DNA from: Camarhynchus parvulus
Lineage: Eukaryota; Chordata; Aves; Passeriformes; Thraupidae
NCBI RefSeq assembly: GCF_901933205.1
Contig: NC_044573.1
Location: 86,076,546 to 86,140,545 of the forward strand
DNA length: 64,000 bases
Reading direction: 5' to 3'
Shown: positions 1 through 13,900 of the stretch, piece by piece
Position numbering within the stretch: position 1 is the stretch's first letter
Layout of the letters: every line of letters starts with the position of its first letter
The notes under the pieces: model-generated
The model's database searches: none
What the model saw: only the letters and a program-made list of their open reading frames with translations
What the model was told of the DNA's origin: nothing
Position numbers and translations under genes: made by a program

Positions 1-904
1 TAATAAAGGTTTAGAAAGTTCAAGAAGCCAGGTTAATTTGAGGATTGAAGCTGACTTTGTCAGTTATCAGTATGAGAGACTGATCATACCATGTGAAATT
101 TATCTATTTTTAGAGATTTATTTTTCTTAATATAGTTAGTTACACTATATGTTTAAAAATATTATCTATATCTAGTAAGCAAATAACATCAAGAACTTAA
201 AGAATGAGTATTCTGTGATGTTGCACTAAACAGATATTTTAGCAAAAACTTCTATTGCAATCATCTTGCAGAACAACAGGATTTTTAAAAATGTATGTTG
301 AGATTAATCATACATTAGCTTGTTTTGTAGGAATTTATTGTGAAGAGTTATGAATAGATTCTGTGCAACACCTAACACAAATTAATTTCATAAGAATAGC
401 TACAACAAATAAGTCTATCCACATTCTTATTATGTTTAATACATGGCTTTAATGCATGCAGCATGATAGTATGGTGTTGTATTTAAATCCATCTTAACTG
501 CAAAATCTTCAAGGTGGTACTAATGATGTGGTAGAAAAATTATTGAGTTGCCACTGTTATTAAAGCTAACTTTATCAGCATATAATCTTGCTTTCTCTAC
601 AAATGCAAGAGAAATAACAAGTTGCTCTGTTGCCTTATTTCAAGAAAGCAGAATGGGACTTGTGGGTGCTTATGACCAGGTTAGGGGATACAATAACTAG
701 AACTGTAGGTTTTTGTCAGCCTAGAATGTACTTTGTTTCTAATCCATTTTCTGTTCAGTTTTTGTTGACTTGCCATATAATATCTGGAGAAGTGGCTAAT
801 TATTTTTTTTCCAGTTCAGGAATTCCATATATATATCACTAAGAAATTGATACTCTTTCTGGTTTGTTCAATACATTTATATTGCCACTTTTTTTGTTTT
901 GCAG
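1..904 (+). other. MCPH1 intron upstream of the large exon (partial)
   Basis: AT-rich intron ending in a pyrimidine tract and AG at 903-904. The short open frame at 630-842 looks like chance. I see no other feature. Confidence 0.8.
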
Positions 905-1906
905 AAGAACAAATGGAAGACTGCTTGAACTCCAGTTGTGGTTATCTTTGGAGAACTGAGCCATTAAAGAGACAGAGAACAGAGATAGCAGAACATGCCT
1001 GTGATGCTTGGACTGATATTCATGTGTCCATGAGCACATCAGTGAACTCTCCATCACATGGCAATGAGGAGAAGAGATTAACACCAAAACGACGTACGAG
1101 AAGTTTAACAAAGAAACAGATTATACAGCCCACTTTGGATGACAGATTGTCTTTAGGAAAAAAACATTTAAATTTTCCAAAGAAAAATCAAAAGAACAAG
1201 AGCAAGACTACTTCAATTGCAAATGAAAGTTCTCTTCTTGAGGGCTTTGGTCATATTACTCCTTCCAAAAAAATAGTCCAGTTAAGTACTGTTCCTGCTT
1301 TGACTGACAGTCTCTCTAATTTGCCTATGAATAGTGGAGACTTAAATGAATATTCACTGGATAAAAGCTTCCCTGTTGACAGAAATGATTCTGTTCTTGA
1401 AGACAAGAAGAGGAAGAAACTACAAACATTACCAAGTTTGAAGCTGGCTACCTCAGAACTGAGTGCATCAGACTCTATGGGGTTCTTGCAAGCAATTACT
1501 ACTTACAGCAAGTCTTATTGCACTGAAGACGCTTCTTATGAAGACTTCTTTTCATCATGTAATTCAAATAAAAATGAAGTACAGATACAAGTACCAAAGG
1601 AATCACAAAATCCTCCTGAAGTTTGTTGCAAAGACTCTTCTACAAGCATGGACCTACATGATGTGAGTTTCTGTGAGCCGCATAGCCCTACTAAGATAAG
1701 TAGGAAGAGGTCTATTTCAGTAAATGATTTTCCAGTAAAGCAAAAAATCAAACCAGCTAAACATCCAGGAAGCATACCATTAAATATATCAGGTGGTGGA
1801 AAAGATGACACTGCAGAAGCTCTAGATGCTGATGATGTGAACAGCCTGCCACAGCATGCTCATGAAAAATCCTACAGCAGTGTAAATGACTGTGCTCACA
1901 CTGCTG
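905..1906 (+). CDS. MCPH1: MCPH1 large central exon (human exon 8 equivalent)
   Basis: 1002-bp exon. The acceptor is TTTTGCAG ending at 904 and the donor is GTAAGT at 1907. It enters with two bases of a split codon and leaves with one. It encodes about 333 residues of polar, Ser/Lys-rich, probably disordered sequence with basic clusters that could act in nuclear import: KRRTR (1087-1101), KKRKK (1405-1419) and RKR (1702-1710). Three S/T-P-x-K/R motifs fit the CDK consensus: TPKR (1081-1092), TPSK (1258-1269) and SPTK (1684-1695). A SYEDFFS stretch (1534-1554) resembles the short condensin-II-binding motif described in mammalian MCPH1. The open frame extends into the intron to a stop at 1954-1956. 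An ATG further upstream in frame at 847 is intronic and is not taken as a start. Confidence 0.95.
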
Positions 1907-4900
1907 GTAAGTTAGTACATGGAGCTGGAAAATCAAAAGATATCATACTGCATTAGACATACTAATGCAACTAAATTGCAAAATGAACTGCCATTCCAAA
2001 AGGAAAAATACTTCAGAAACACACCAAAAGAAGAAAATACTGTGATACTGACTTAATTACTGAGTCAAATATATGAGTGCATAGAATCCAAAAGAACACC
2101 TGTTTGTTTTCCCATACTTTACAAACACAAAGTCATAGAAGATAAGAAAACTGCTCACTGTACACAAAAAAAGTAATGTTGAGCCTTGTTTCTCTTAGTC
2201 TCCCAACTTTCTGTTGCTATTCAAAATCTGTTTAAGAAATCATGGTCTCATCATAGGTTTCCTTGTTCAAACTATTTTTATTTCACAAGTGAAAATTGTT
2301 ACCAAAATTGCAGTTAGGGTCATAAAATCTCTGGTGGAAAAAAATATTTGAGTTAGCAACGTGTAACTTGTGTGATGAAATAAGACCTGCAAGAGTTTGA
2401 ATGTAAGCATCTTTTTCAACCACTGCTTTTTTATATGGAACTGATCTTAATTTTTAATTATAATTTTAAGAGTATTTTTTATATTTAAGCATTTTCAAGT
2501 TGGTTTAGCATAAAGTATTTTTATGTAAATGATTCTAAAATATTGAATCTGATGAATTTCTCTGAAAGATGCTCCTAACTTGCATTGGAATAATTTTCAG
2601 ATTTTGAGATTTTGAGCTTTGTCACGCTTTACATGGAGTTGAATATTTGTAACTATAATTGTGTATTTTAGTAATTTATCTTCCCTAGAAAATTCTGTAG
2701 TAGTGCATCAATTAATTATATAAAACTAATTATTAACTTAAAGTACTCAACAAAATTGCTATCAGACTTATGAAATCTAGTGGGAATGTTGAACCATGAC
2801 TGTGCCTATACATGTGAGTAATAAGCTGCTGAACTGTGAGCTGCCATTTTGAGTTCATTACACCTGTATTTTAATATCTGGAGTGCATCATTTCTGACAC
2901 AGTTTAAAAAAGAGTGGATACCGATGTATGTCATACAGGTATAAATGTACACCCATAAAGGACAACTTTCTGCTCCAAGTGATAGATGAGCCATGAAGTA
3001 GAGGTTCTATGTTGGATCTTGTTCTCCCCAAGAAGGAGGTGCTGGTGAGGAAGCTCAAGGACAGCCTAGGCTGCAGTGACCATGAAATGTTGGAGTTCAA
3101 GATCTTGGGGCAGCAAGGAGGGCATACAGCAAGTTTACTACTGACATGCTGGATCCGATGAAATGGATTTCCCTAATTTCACCAAAGTATATTATTTCCA
3201 TAGATTTACACAAAGTGTAGGCAAGTAGGACCTCAAGTTTGACAGCTTGAATGAGCTCACTTAAAAATGGAAGGAATCACTAATGTAAGAGAAGTTGTGT
3301 TTTCCCTAATAATGCAAGTTGCGTGGTAGAAAATGAAAATCTTGTATTACACTTACTCCTGTGATTCTCTATGATTGAATGATTGATTTTTATTAATTAT
3401 GGGTTAAGTATTTCCTCTTTTAATTAAATGTAAGTTGTTTCTTATCCCTATTAGTAAATAAATTGCAAATTGGGGGGTTTTTTCTGTATACTGTACGTTA
3501 TTTGAAAGCTGGTAAATCCAGTATATTTTAAAAAACTAATGAATTGTCTTCATTCATCATATATATATGGTTACGAGTAATCAAATAGCCATATAAAATG
3601 TTATTTCTGTTTTAAATATCAAAAACTTTTCTTGCCCATTTTTTTGTTGTGATTTTATGTCAGTGGCACTTTTACCCAGTACTTTTAATGAAAAGATGAT
3701 TTGATAAGCTTTCTTTCCATAGACTACTTAGAACATTTCATTTTTAAGTAGAATATGCAGGCTAATCTGAAACCAAATTTTCAAGGCTTAATGCTTATGT
3801 GGTAGCAAGCTTCAGTTTCCTTTGTAGGGCACATTCAAGGCTGCCCAGCTGTTCTGCTGAAATAAATTCTGCTACTTATGTTCATCTTACTCATCTACAG
3901 GTCATGTGACCCTTCATCTGAAGGCTACAACGATAACTAACAATGCACAAGGAATGCAAGAGTGTACTCCCTAAAGCTTTTATCCTCTAAAATAATTTAG
4001 AAATTTGAACTCGGACCTAGCATTACTTCCAGTCTTAAAAATAAACTTCAGGCTTATCTGAGTGAATTTTATATATTTATGCTAATGTGGAAGGCAAATA
4101 TTATCTTAATTGGCAAAAAGACTTAAACTAAGGCCCATTGTACTGTAGTTAATGTAGTTCAGTGTTAAGTTGGAAAATCTAGGAATGTCATTCTGTTATT
4201 TGGTGCAAGAAATCATTGTGTTTAATTTAGATTATTGAGTTTTACCTGAGGTTCTAAGTGTTATGGGTCTTAATGCTGCTAAAGTACTGTTTATGTCTTT
4301 AAAAGCACACATGTAAAAACTTCCTTAGGTTTGATGTGCCTTTTGGTTTTTTTCAGCTTTGGAAGAAGATAGGCTCACTAAAAATATTTTATAATGTCCT
4401 CTATTCAGATTCTGTTATGTCCTATTAAAAAACGAGGCACGAAGAAAACTATTTCTTCTTTGACTCCTTGCTTTATTTATCATCACAAAAAGTTGACTTT
4501 TAACTAATTATTAAAACAAAAGAGGACAAGTATTTCTGAGTAGAGGAACAGGTTGAGAATTATTTTGATGTAGTCAAATTTGCCAAAGACTGATGGCACT
4601 TGTCCTAGAGCACATAACAAACTACATACAATTTTTATAAACCATTAACAGGCTCTCTCTGAGGACCTGGGAGGGCACATACTTTTTCAGAAAACTTGAA
4701 ATTATGTTCTGTATAATAAAAATTTGTTTGCCCATGCTTCAGTAATATCTATAATATAATAACAACATAAGGTATTAAATATTCTGTGTATGTGTACCTG
4801 AAGGATTACTAATGATGGCAAATTTGGACTTAATTCCTTCATGTTGGGGTAAATGCTTTTGTGGATAAGATACTACATACCTTGAATGACACTTCGGAAA

Positions 4901-7900
4901 AATATTTTTAAAGTAGAGAACTGTACTACAGAAAAAAGGTTTTATTAGATAGACATGGTTTATTTGATTGAGCAGAACTAGCTCATTTTGCCTAATCACT
5001 GCTTTTCAATTCAATGGAAGTATCAAATGGAATTTTGAAGATAATATTCTGGTTCAAAAGTTCTCATAGGTGTTAAAATTATCATGAATGAGTAGAAGCT
5101 TAAACTGCAAAGCAAAATGGCTCTAATTTCTGATAATGCTTCAGAGGGCCCAGTTGTTCATTTTGGTGCCAATCATTGAGCAGTGTTTTGGAACAGAATT
5201 TCGGGGATCTAATGGACCACAGTGGCGGGAGTTGCTTGCTTATTTGAACTTAGTTTAGGGAGAACTAACACTGGATGCAATTGCTTCAAAAACTTCTGTC
5301 AACTTTAAAGTCCTCTATGAAAAGGTACTAAAGATGAAAGCTCATTATTTATGCCTGACTGCTTTAAAAAGTAATCAGGAAAAAACAGAAAATAGTGAAG
5401 CTTGAGACCTATAGGATGGAAAAGCTGGAAAGCGCTTGAGAAGTGCTGCTGGACAGGAATGGAATAGCGAAGAATAGGCCTTATTAATGTAATGCCTAAG
5501 ATCCATGAGCTGATAATCAGAGATAAGGGACATTATCCTCTCTTCCTGCTTTCCTGTAAATATGAAGAACCCACAGGAGTCAACCCGAACTGGAAAGAAG
5601 TCCAAGTGTACAGGTTTTAAGACTTTAAGCACAAGTGCTGTGGAGCATGAGCATTCAGGCCAAGAGTAGTAAAAAGAATATTACACCACTTTTCACTATT
5701 AGCCCTCAACCCAAGCTACCCCTCAAAAAAACCCCAAAAAACCTGAAATAACCTAATCGAAATTAACAGAGACTACTTTGGGCATAGCAGTGGAGTACAT
5801 GATCTCTTTACATCCTATGCAGTCATGTAATTAGTTTGGGTTTCTTTAGGATTTGAAATACATGTTTAAAAGTTCTGGTTTTTATGGAAAAAGAGGTAAT
5901 TTTTTTCTTTATTGCGTGGCGACACGTTTTCTCCTCTTCTACTTGCCATCAGTCTTCTTCAGATTGAAAAGAGTTGGTTGCAGTGCAATACTAAATAAAA
6001 TTAACATAGCTATTAGTTATCTCTTTATTACATGATACTATATGCCTAAATATTAAATTTAAACTAACAGTTGTACCTGAAAACCAGGTTTACATTTATT
6101 ACACAAAAATTGCCGCAATAAATTTTGACTAGTTTAAAGATTATAATTTTAAAGAGAGTAATCATAATGAATTGTAATCTGATGTTTTGTCACCTCAAGG
6201 ATTAAGAGTGTAAGTAGCTGTCAGAGAAAAACAAACGATTCTTAGTTATATATGCATACTAAATAGGGATAGTACCCTTCAGTATTTTCCAAAACTAATC
6301 AAAAAACTTAGTTGGCAGGAGCTAAATTTAGGCCACTTTAATCACTAATTAAACTTTCTTTAACTGATCTCATCAATTTTTTTGAAATTAAAAATGAACA
6401 AATGTTCTAAATTAGACTTTATTGAATGACATTTGGGAAAAATACTCTCCCTAAATTTAGAGGAATTAAAGCTTAATTGTTTAAAAGATAGATGAAAATT
6501 TTTCATCTTAGGCAGGCAAGCTAATTTTTCAAATGATTCAGAACTTTATTATTTAGTTCTTAGGAAAGTCATCCTGACAGACTTGAAGAATTCATAAAAT
6601 ACGTAATGAAAAATACTGGTTTTTGACAGAGTGCATTCTTATGGATGGTTCCTTTTCATATATAATAGGTCTGATATGCCTTTATGTGCACAGAATCCTT
6701 GCCTGCCTATAGTTTGCTAGATTTGCATGCAAAGTGTTTGAAAACAAGTTTCAGACCTTGATGTCATTTTAGATAAGCAAAGTGTGTACCAAAAGCATTG
6801 TGTCAATAAGAAAAAGAAAATCTAGCTACTGAAGCTTCGTACCCAAATATCTCTATGCAGAGAAATTGCACATTTTATAATAAATAGCAATTTAGCAGAT
6901 TCCCTAGTTGTAGTTAATATATAGTTTTCAAAATATGGGAAATTGGAAGCTTTACAACTGGTTTATTTGTAAGAACAGATACTCAAATATTAAATCAGAT
7001 GGTTGAGTGTCATTCCTTTTCCCTCACTGAAATCCAGTGAAAAAAAAATTGTACTAATTATTAAGAAGTATCTTAAGGGTGTGTAGTGCTGTGCTATGAT
7101 AAAATAATAGGTTACAGTCTCATTTCATAAGTTTGCATTTTTCATTTTAAGTTTCTAAATCTGGTTTCTAGGTGGTGAAGATGAAGTTTCAGAGTGTCAC
7201 GTTACTGATGCCGCTTGCAAAATTTTTAATGAGCAGAAGAATAAGCACACTGGAGGCTTCAGAAAAGCTGGAAGACGCCAAAAGGTCAGTTTAACTGACA
7301 TTTGCTTTGTTAGGCTCTTTCATGGAGGATCGTTGAGTGTCTTTGTATGTACAAAAATTAAATAAATTCTCTTTGCAGTATCAATTTTAAAATTTTCCTG
7401 AATCTCACTTTTCTTGGAATATTATGCTAATGTTCTTGGTCTATAATCATAAAACTGAACTATCTAATAACTTCTAGTGGCTGTGTTCATGCCAAGCTGA
7501 CATCATAAATGAGATTGGTAATCCAGTTCAAACTGAAAAAACCTGAAAAGCCACTAAAGTTACCTGAAAAGATGCCTGTCCCTTTTGGAGGAGATACTAA
7601 ATGCAGCAGGTTTTTAAAATTTGTTTTATACTGGATCATTGGCAATGGATGTTTCTGCAGAATGAAGATTTATTCAAGATTTTCTTTCAGGTTCTGGTAA
7701 AAGCAAATTTCTTAATTTAGTATTTGAGCTTAGTTTGGCTATAAAAAAGGGAAAAAGGATTGAGTCAGTACTGAATCTTTTTTTTAGTGTTTTTCCTTTG
7801 TAAAATCTTTAAGTAAATATTAAACTAATAAGGAAAATAAGTATTAGTTCTTTTAATCAAGTAAAGTAGCAAGTCACATTTGAAATGAGTGCTGAGTTCT

Positions 7901-10900
7901 TTTGAGAATGCAAAGTCCTAAAGCACTTAGAATGTCTGCTGTTGTTAACTATACAAAAGAAGTTAGTTGTTTCATTGGTAGATACTGGTGGAATTTCAAA
8001 GAGACTGATACAGATTTTGAAACTTTTTTATGCAAAGGTTTTGTGCAGGTGCAATTACTAAGTTGGTCAACATTTTTAACATCCTGAAGATTGGATATTT
8101 ATTATATTAATTTCCATGGACCAATGATCTCTGGATTTAAAAGATTATTTGACTTTTCTGCACCTTACTCCTTTTTACTTTTTTAATATTTATTCCCTTT
8201 ATTTTCCTAAATATATTATGTGTAAAATTAATAACTAGAAGGTATAAATCATCTAGATGCATGTCCTGTAGAAGCATTTAAGATAGTGTACTCTTTAGGC
8301 TAAAGTATCTCTCTGGTGTAGTTAAATTTCCTGTCACAGAAAACTGACTAAAGCTGCTCTATGTAAATCCACAAACCATACTCAATGACTCTTTCTAAGG
8401 CTATTTGCAGAAAGTGTGCCTGGACATTTGTCAGGTTTGTTGGTACTGATTCCTTCTCTAGTGAAATTTCTCAACAAGAGCATTATACATCAGTGCTAAT
8501 TCTGACTCATTTGTCTTAAGATCCCAACATAACGACTATGTATTTATGAGAAACAAAAAGCGATATGAAATTCTCTTTTATTGGTCCCCTTTTTCAGATC
8601 TGACCTTTCAGTCAGAGGTATCTTTAAATTATTCTACATGATGTCTGCTTGCAAAGCATGCTCTGTGAGGTATTTAACAGTAGCAAAGCTAAGTAAATAA
8701 ATGCTAGAGAAAATTCCTACTCAGTATTTTGAGATGGCTTCTTTTATCCACCCATTGCAGCTTAGTGATAATACCCTTTCACTCAAATATCAATAAACTA
8801 GCAGTACATAGTTTCATTCATGTCATGAATGCTTTTTAAAATTTATTTTAAAGGTTTTCATTGTCATCTTGACTGTGCCGGGTTCATATGGAGACAATTT
8901 TGGGGAAGGGCAGGAATTTGACTGAAAAGGAAAAAAAAAAAGAACGTCACAAAAAGGTGCTATGTGATTAACCAGGTGCTATGTCTGGCAATGAGACTGT
9001 TGCACTGAAAAGTTTAAATTTTAAGATAATATTTTTCTAAGCAAAATCAGACTATGTAAATTTTTGTAACTAATTATATTGCAAAGACTCTCTCGTACCA
9101 ATCAAAATATGTTCTTGAAGCTTCACAAAAGCAACCAAACATTATACACCGTTTTTATTTAATACTTTTTTCCAGTGGCTATGGCTTAAACATTGCAACT
9201 TTTTGCTGGCTTTTGTCAATGTAAATGTTAAGTTAGAAAATGTAAGGTAGTTTCCTTTGCCTAAAGAAAAAAGTGGGAGAGAAATGGTGCAAATATTTTT
9301 TAAAGTAATATTTTCTTGAATCGCAGTATTATAAAGAATTTCCTAACACTTATTTAAATCTTAAAAGAAGTTCTATGCTAAAAATACAACTGTAAAAGAA
9401 ATGCCATTTCCTAGATAGTTAGAGGTACAAACATTCCCACCAATGTGGCTATGTGACTCTTCAGACAGACCATATTGCTGGGAATCTGTTATAAGCGTGA
9501 TCTGTTAAATTCATTACTTCGCTTCCCAAAATAAGAGACAGCTATGTAAATTGCAGCTATCTTTTTTTATAGAAAAAGGGTTCGAAATCTAATGCCTCTT
9601 TAAAAATATTTTAGATGCTTGCTGAATGTAGTTCCCAGATAATTAGTGTGCTTTAGCTACAACTCATTCCCTGTGGTGTATGCTACAATGAACGCTACTA
9701 TTCTAATTCATTCAGTACAGTGAATGCGTGTCAGTAGGTCTTTGGAGTTCACTATGTAATGGTAAATATTAAAAAACCCAAGGAAAAATATCTTTTAGGA
9801 AACAAAAATATTTAGGTCTAAGTGTTAACATTATTTGCTTCTACAGTTCTTTCAGTTTTTCATTTGTAGTTTCTTTAATAGAAATCAAGCTATAGGTTTT
9901 GTGTTCTCTGCTGTGCTATTGTGGTATGGTTTTGTTTTCTTCAAAACCTCATGCAGACTGAGTTTCTTGTATTTTATTTTAACTGAAGTCAAAACTAAGA
10001 ATCACTTTGTTCAGATACCTGCATATCATAATTTTAGATTAAAGTACTAATAGTTCCTTTATCTATACTCTTTATATAGGCATGCTTATTGTACTGTTAA
10101 TGTGGGAGATGTCGAATCAAATACATGTAAAATTGTACTGTCAACAAACAAAAGCCATGAAGACAGAACAGTTTATAATGGCAGCTGCATGCACATTTGG
10201 GGAAGATAAGATTTTCAGGAACCTTTAATATCTTCAAGAAAAAAGATTTTTGAGTTTAAAAACACATCACCACCACCCCAAGACCAGGACTTTTGGTGTG
10301 TTCAAAGGCAGTGCATACAGACAAATTTATAAAATTCACTCTTAGTTTTGAGACAGAGTTGGTAAGGATAAACATTGTCAATGCTTGTGAATGTCGGCAG
10401 GTGGCTTCCCTGGTCTAGAAATTTTAAGTTGATGATAGTGGATTGCAGGGATAAAATAAACCCTTTATGCATTGTGATGTGTTTCTCAATTATTCCATGA
10501 AATTGGATACATAGTTCTTTGTTGCTTTGCATAGAGAGGACAAAGTGAAATAAATAAAATTCATGTTAAAGCCAAAGATGTATTCAAACAAGTTATTTGC
10601 AGTAGTAGTGAAATGTTGAGTGCTCATTTCATTACTTATTGTCTCAAAAAAGTTTACGTTTATCACAACGCCTGTTGCACATCACAAATTAAATATTTTG
10701 TACTTTAAAAAGATCAGAGACTAATATTAACCAGTTAACTACCATTTTATTCAAATAAAAATTTGTTTTATCTTTTTAGAGGGATATGAGAGGTGCTGGA
10801 TATCTTTTAAGGCATCTAAGTGTCTCACATCAAAAGTCTAAAATCACTAGAAATGCAATTGGAATAAATTGTAAAGTAAAAAAAACTTTTAAAATACTGT

Positions 10901-13900
10901 TTTCTGAGGGAAAACAAGAAACTCTTTAACCATGTGAAAAAACCAGTTAAACTTCATGAGGGATGATTAAAAACATTTTTACAAAGAAGACAGTATGAAC
11001 TTAACAGAAATTCCTTCAGTTTTGTTTTTAAAGAGATTCGTCTTGGCTCGTATTTCTGTAGTTCTTGGATTTGGGTGAAGGTACATCAACACTGAACTTT
11101 AGGAGATTTTTTGAGAGAAGATTTTTACAAGCAATCTAAGCTCATGCTGTGGAACAAATAGCATGAAGCAGGCCGTTGTTAGATCCTGTTATCACAATCC
11201 TTTTTTAAATTACTTTATTCCTGGCGAAGCAAATGTTAATTTCCGGAAAAATATGTAACTATAAAACATGAAGCATCTTGCCAGACATTCAGGAAAGTGA
11301 CTTTATGGTCATATTTTATATGTGCATTCATAGACTTGTCTTAGATTGTATTGGTTTCAGGGACAACATTGTTTTATGTTTTCCTTCCAGTTTTGACTTG
11401 TAATTGCTTTGAATAGGTACATATTTTAAATACTGATACTTGAAATGTTACTGACTTGAGACACAATTGAATAGAGAGTGAATTAGACCAGGTGGAAGCA
11501 TGCAAGCTCCATTACAATTAACAAAGAAAAAACTGGAACTACCTTCCTTTATGGTTTAGGGAAAATGCTTGATGTAATGGAGGTGGTCAGAGAATAGCAC
11601 CATGAAGGATGCCTATAAATCCCATGGTTTGGGACAATCTTAAAAATCCTTCTATATGATTAATCCCATTTTCACTCAAACTTCACAATGCAATTCTGGT
11701 TCTGGACTTTCTCTAGCTAGCGAATTTGTCTCCCACACTTCTCCCACATCAAGTGAAGGGCTTCCAGGACAGAAGCCATACCCTTGGCATCTGCTGCTGT
11801 ACCTTACATTGCATGCTTTGGGCCATATGCTAATGTCAACAGCTTTGTTATCACCCCTCAGGGGTGGTACCTTTCCTGACAGGATTATCTCCTGTAGATG
11901 AACCTAATGGGTTGATTTATGACCTTGGGTCCCTAGAAATCATTCCCTTTGTGACAGGTTTCATACTAGCTATTTGGGACCACCTACTGAAGTCCTGTGG
12001 TCAATTGCTTAATTTTAAAACTGTGTATTTTAAAATCAGTGCCTTTCTAGGGCAAAAGGCACATGCTCCTTTCAGCTCAAGCTGTTTCCTGTTGTTCCAG
12101 GGACACTTGCAGCTGGTGTTCACACTCTTGTACATGTTGTTGTTTGGAACACTGGAAATGTGCTGTGACAGTGAAACCTGAGGTGGTTGACTGTAGCTTG
12201 TCATCTTACAGGATAGGAAAGATCCAGGAACTGAATTTCCCCAATTTTTTATATAAAATTGTCACTAAATTTTTGTTTGCTCAACAAATTAACATATTGA
12301 TTATTTTTAGAACCTTCTTCTAAAAGACATAGAGGCTTAAGTAGGTGGAGAGTTTTGAAATTTTTTTGTCTCCATAGATTAAGGAAAAAAAAACCCATTT
12401 CATTGTTTCTTTTTTTTCCAGCAAGCTGGTAGGTTTGATGAGTTTTGATTAAGAGACTGTTTATGCGGCTTCACATTAATTCAGAGCATCTTTTTGTTAC
12501 TAATTTTAGGCAAGTAGGAAATTGATCAAGATCTATCTATAGTGAATGGTAGATAAGGATAAGCACCAAGAGTAACATCCTGGAATCTCAAGTTTGAAGT
12601 ACATTTGTGTCATCTCCCTCCTTTTAAATAAAAGTCTGGGGTGCTCTTGGATTTAATGGTGGAAGGAAGGCTTAGGTGCAAAAAACAAATGCAGCTTTCT
12701 GGCTCAGAGCATGAGGGGGAACAGTACAGAGATGTTGTGCAAGAAGTCAGATCATAGAGTCCATGCTTGAAGCATACCTCATTGCTGAAGATATGTATCT
12801 ATGCTGTTCTTTTCTGATTTTGATATGCACTATGTTCACAACCATCATGCCAGAAAACCACATAATCCACTGGACTGCAGCTGGTTTGGCAGAGAATAAC
12901 TGTAAAACTGAAACTGGTTTCCCTCTTGGAATCAGCAACTATCAGGAGGAAAAGCAACTGCTGCTTAGATCCTCTTTTTTTTTTTTTTTTTTTTAACTTT
13001 CGGAAAAATGAGCAGCCTACATAAACCTATTGGTATCTGGCATAACTCTACTGGAAATCCTTTTGGTAATGGGTCTCCTTTCTAAATTAGTCTTGCAGAT
13101 CTTGAAAATTGTTGAAAATCAATCTGAACAAAAGATTTCCTAAACTCCTTTTTGTCAGCATTTGATGTTTCCTCATCAAGATTTTTTTTAATAATTTGAC
13201 AAATTTCCATCCTTTCTCTGGAAATTTCCATTTCCATTCTCCATCTTTTCCTTCATTAAAATTAAACATTTAATAGATTATTGGTGTGATCTTTGTAGAA
13301 TTGAATTATGACAAACAAGTGTGGAACAGAAATATAAATATGCAATCAGTCAAACAGGAAAAAATCTTGCAACACATTACATATGCACTACAAAAATCTT
13401 TTGTGTTTCACATATTTGTCTGCAAGTATAATTAATTCATAATCCTTCAAGATACTAAAAAAATTCTATGTGGGTTTTTTAAAAATTATTATTATACCCT
13501 TCCTAATATTGCTGTTGCATTTAAAAGCGTGAAGTAAATTTTGTCCACTTGTTTACCATATGGTCTAGAAGACTGTAAAGCTTTAAGTCAGGTTGTTGAT
13601 TACCATCAAGTGGGTTACAATCTTGTCAGCAAAGTATGTACCGAAGTTTAAAATCTTTTATTTTAACAGAAAATTAACATAAACCTGGATTGAGTCTTTT
13701 GGCCTGCAAATATCTTCACCTCAAATCCCACTCTGCATAGTTGGCAGTCTCCAGAGGACTTCAACTATCCAAATTCACCTTACACTGCTAACAATTGTGC
13801 AAACCCACCATGTAACAGTTGGGGTGAAGCAAAATAGTTCTTTCCCTCTTAAAATGGTTCCATGCTTACAGCCTACACAGGAAATGTATCTTTATGCCTA

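Noticed and set aside
847..904. ATG at 847 as the start of a 369-residue protein
   Set aside because: The bases before 905 are a pyrimidine tract and splice acceptor, and the coding part is an internal MCPH1 exon.
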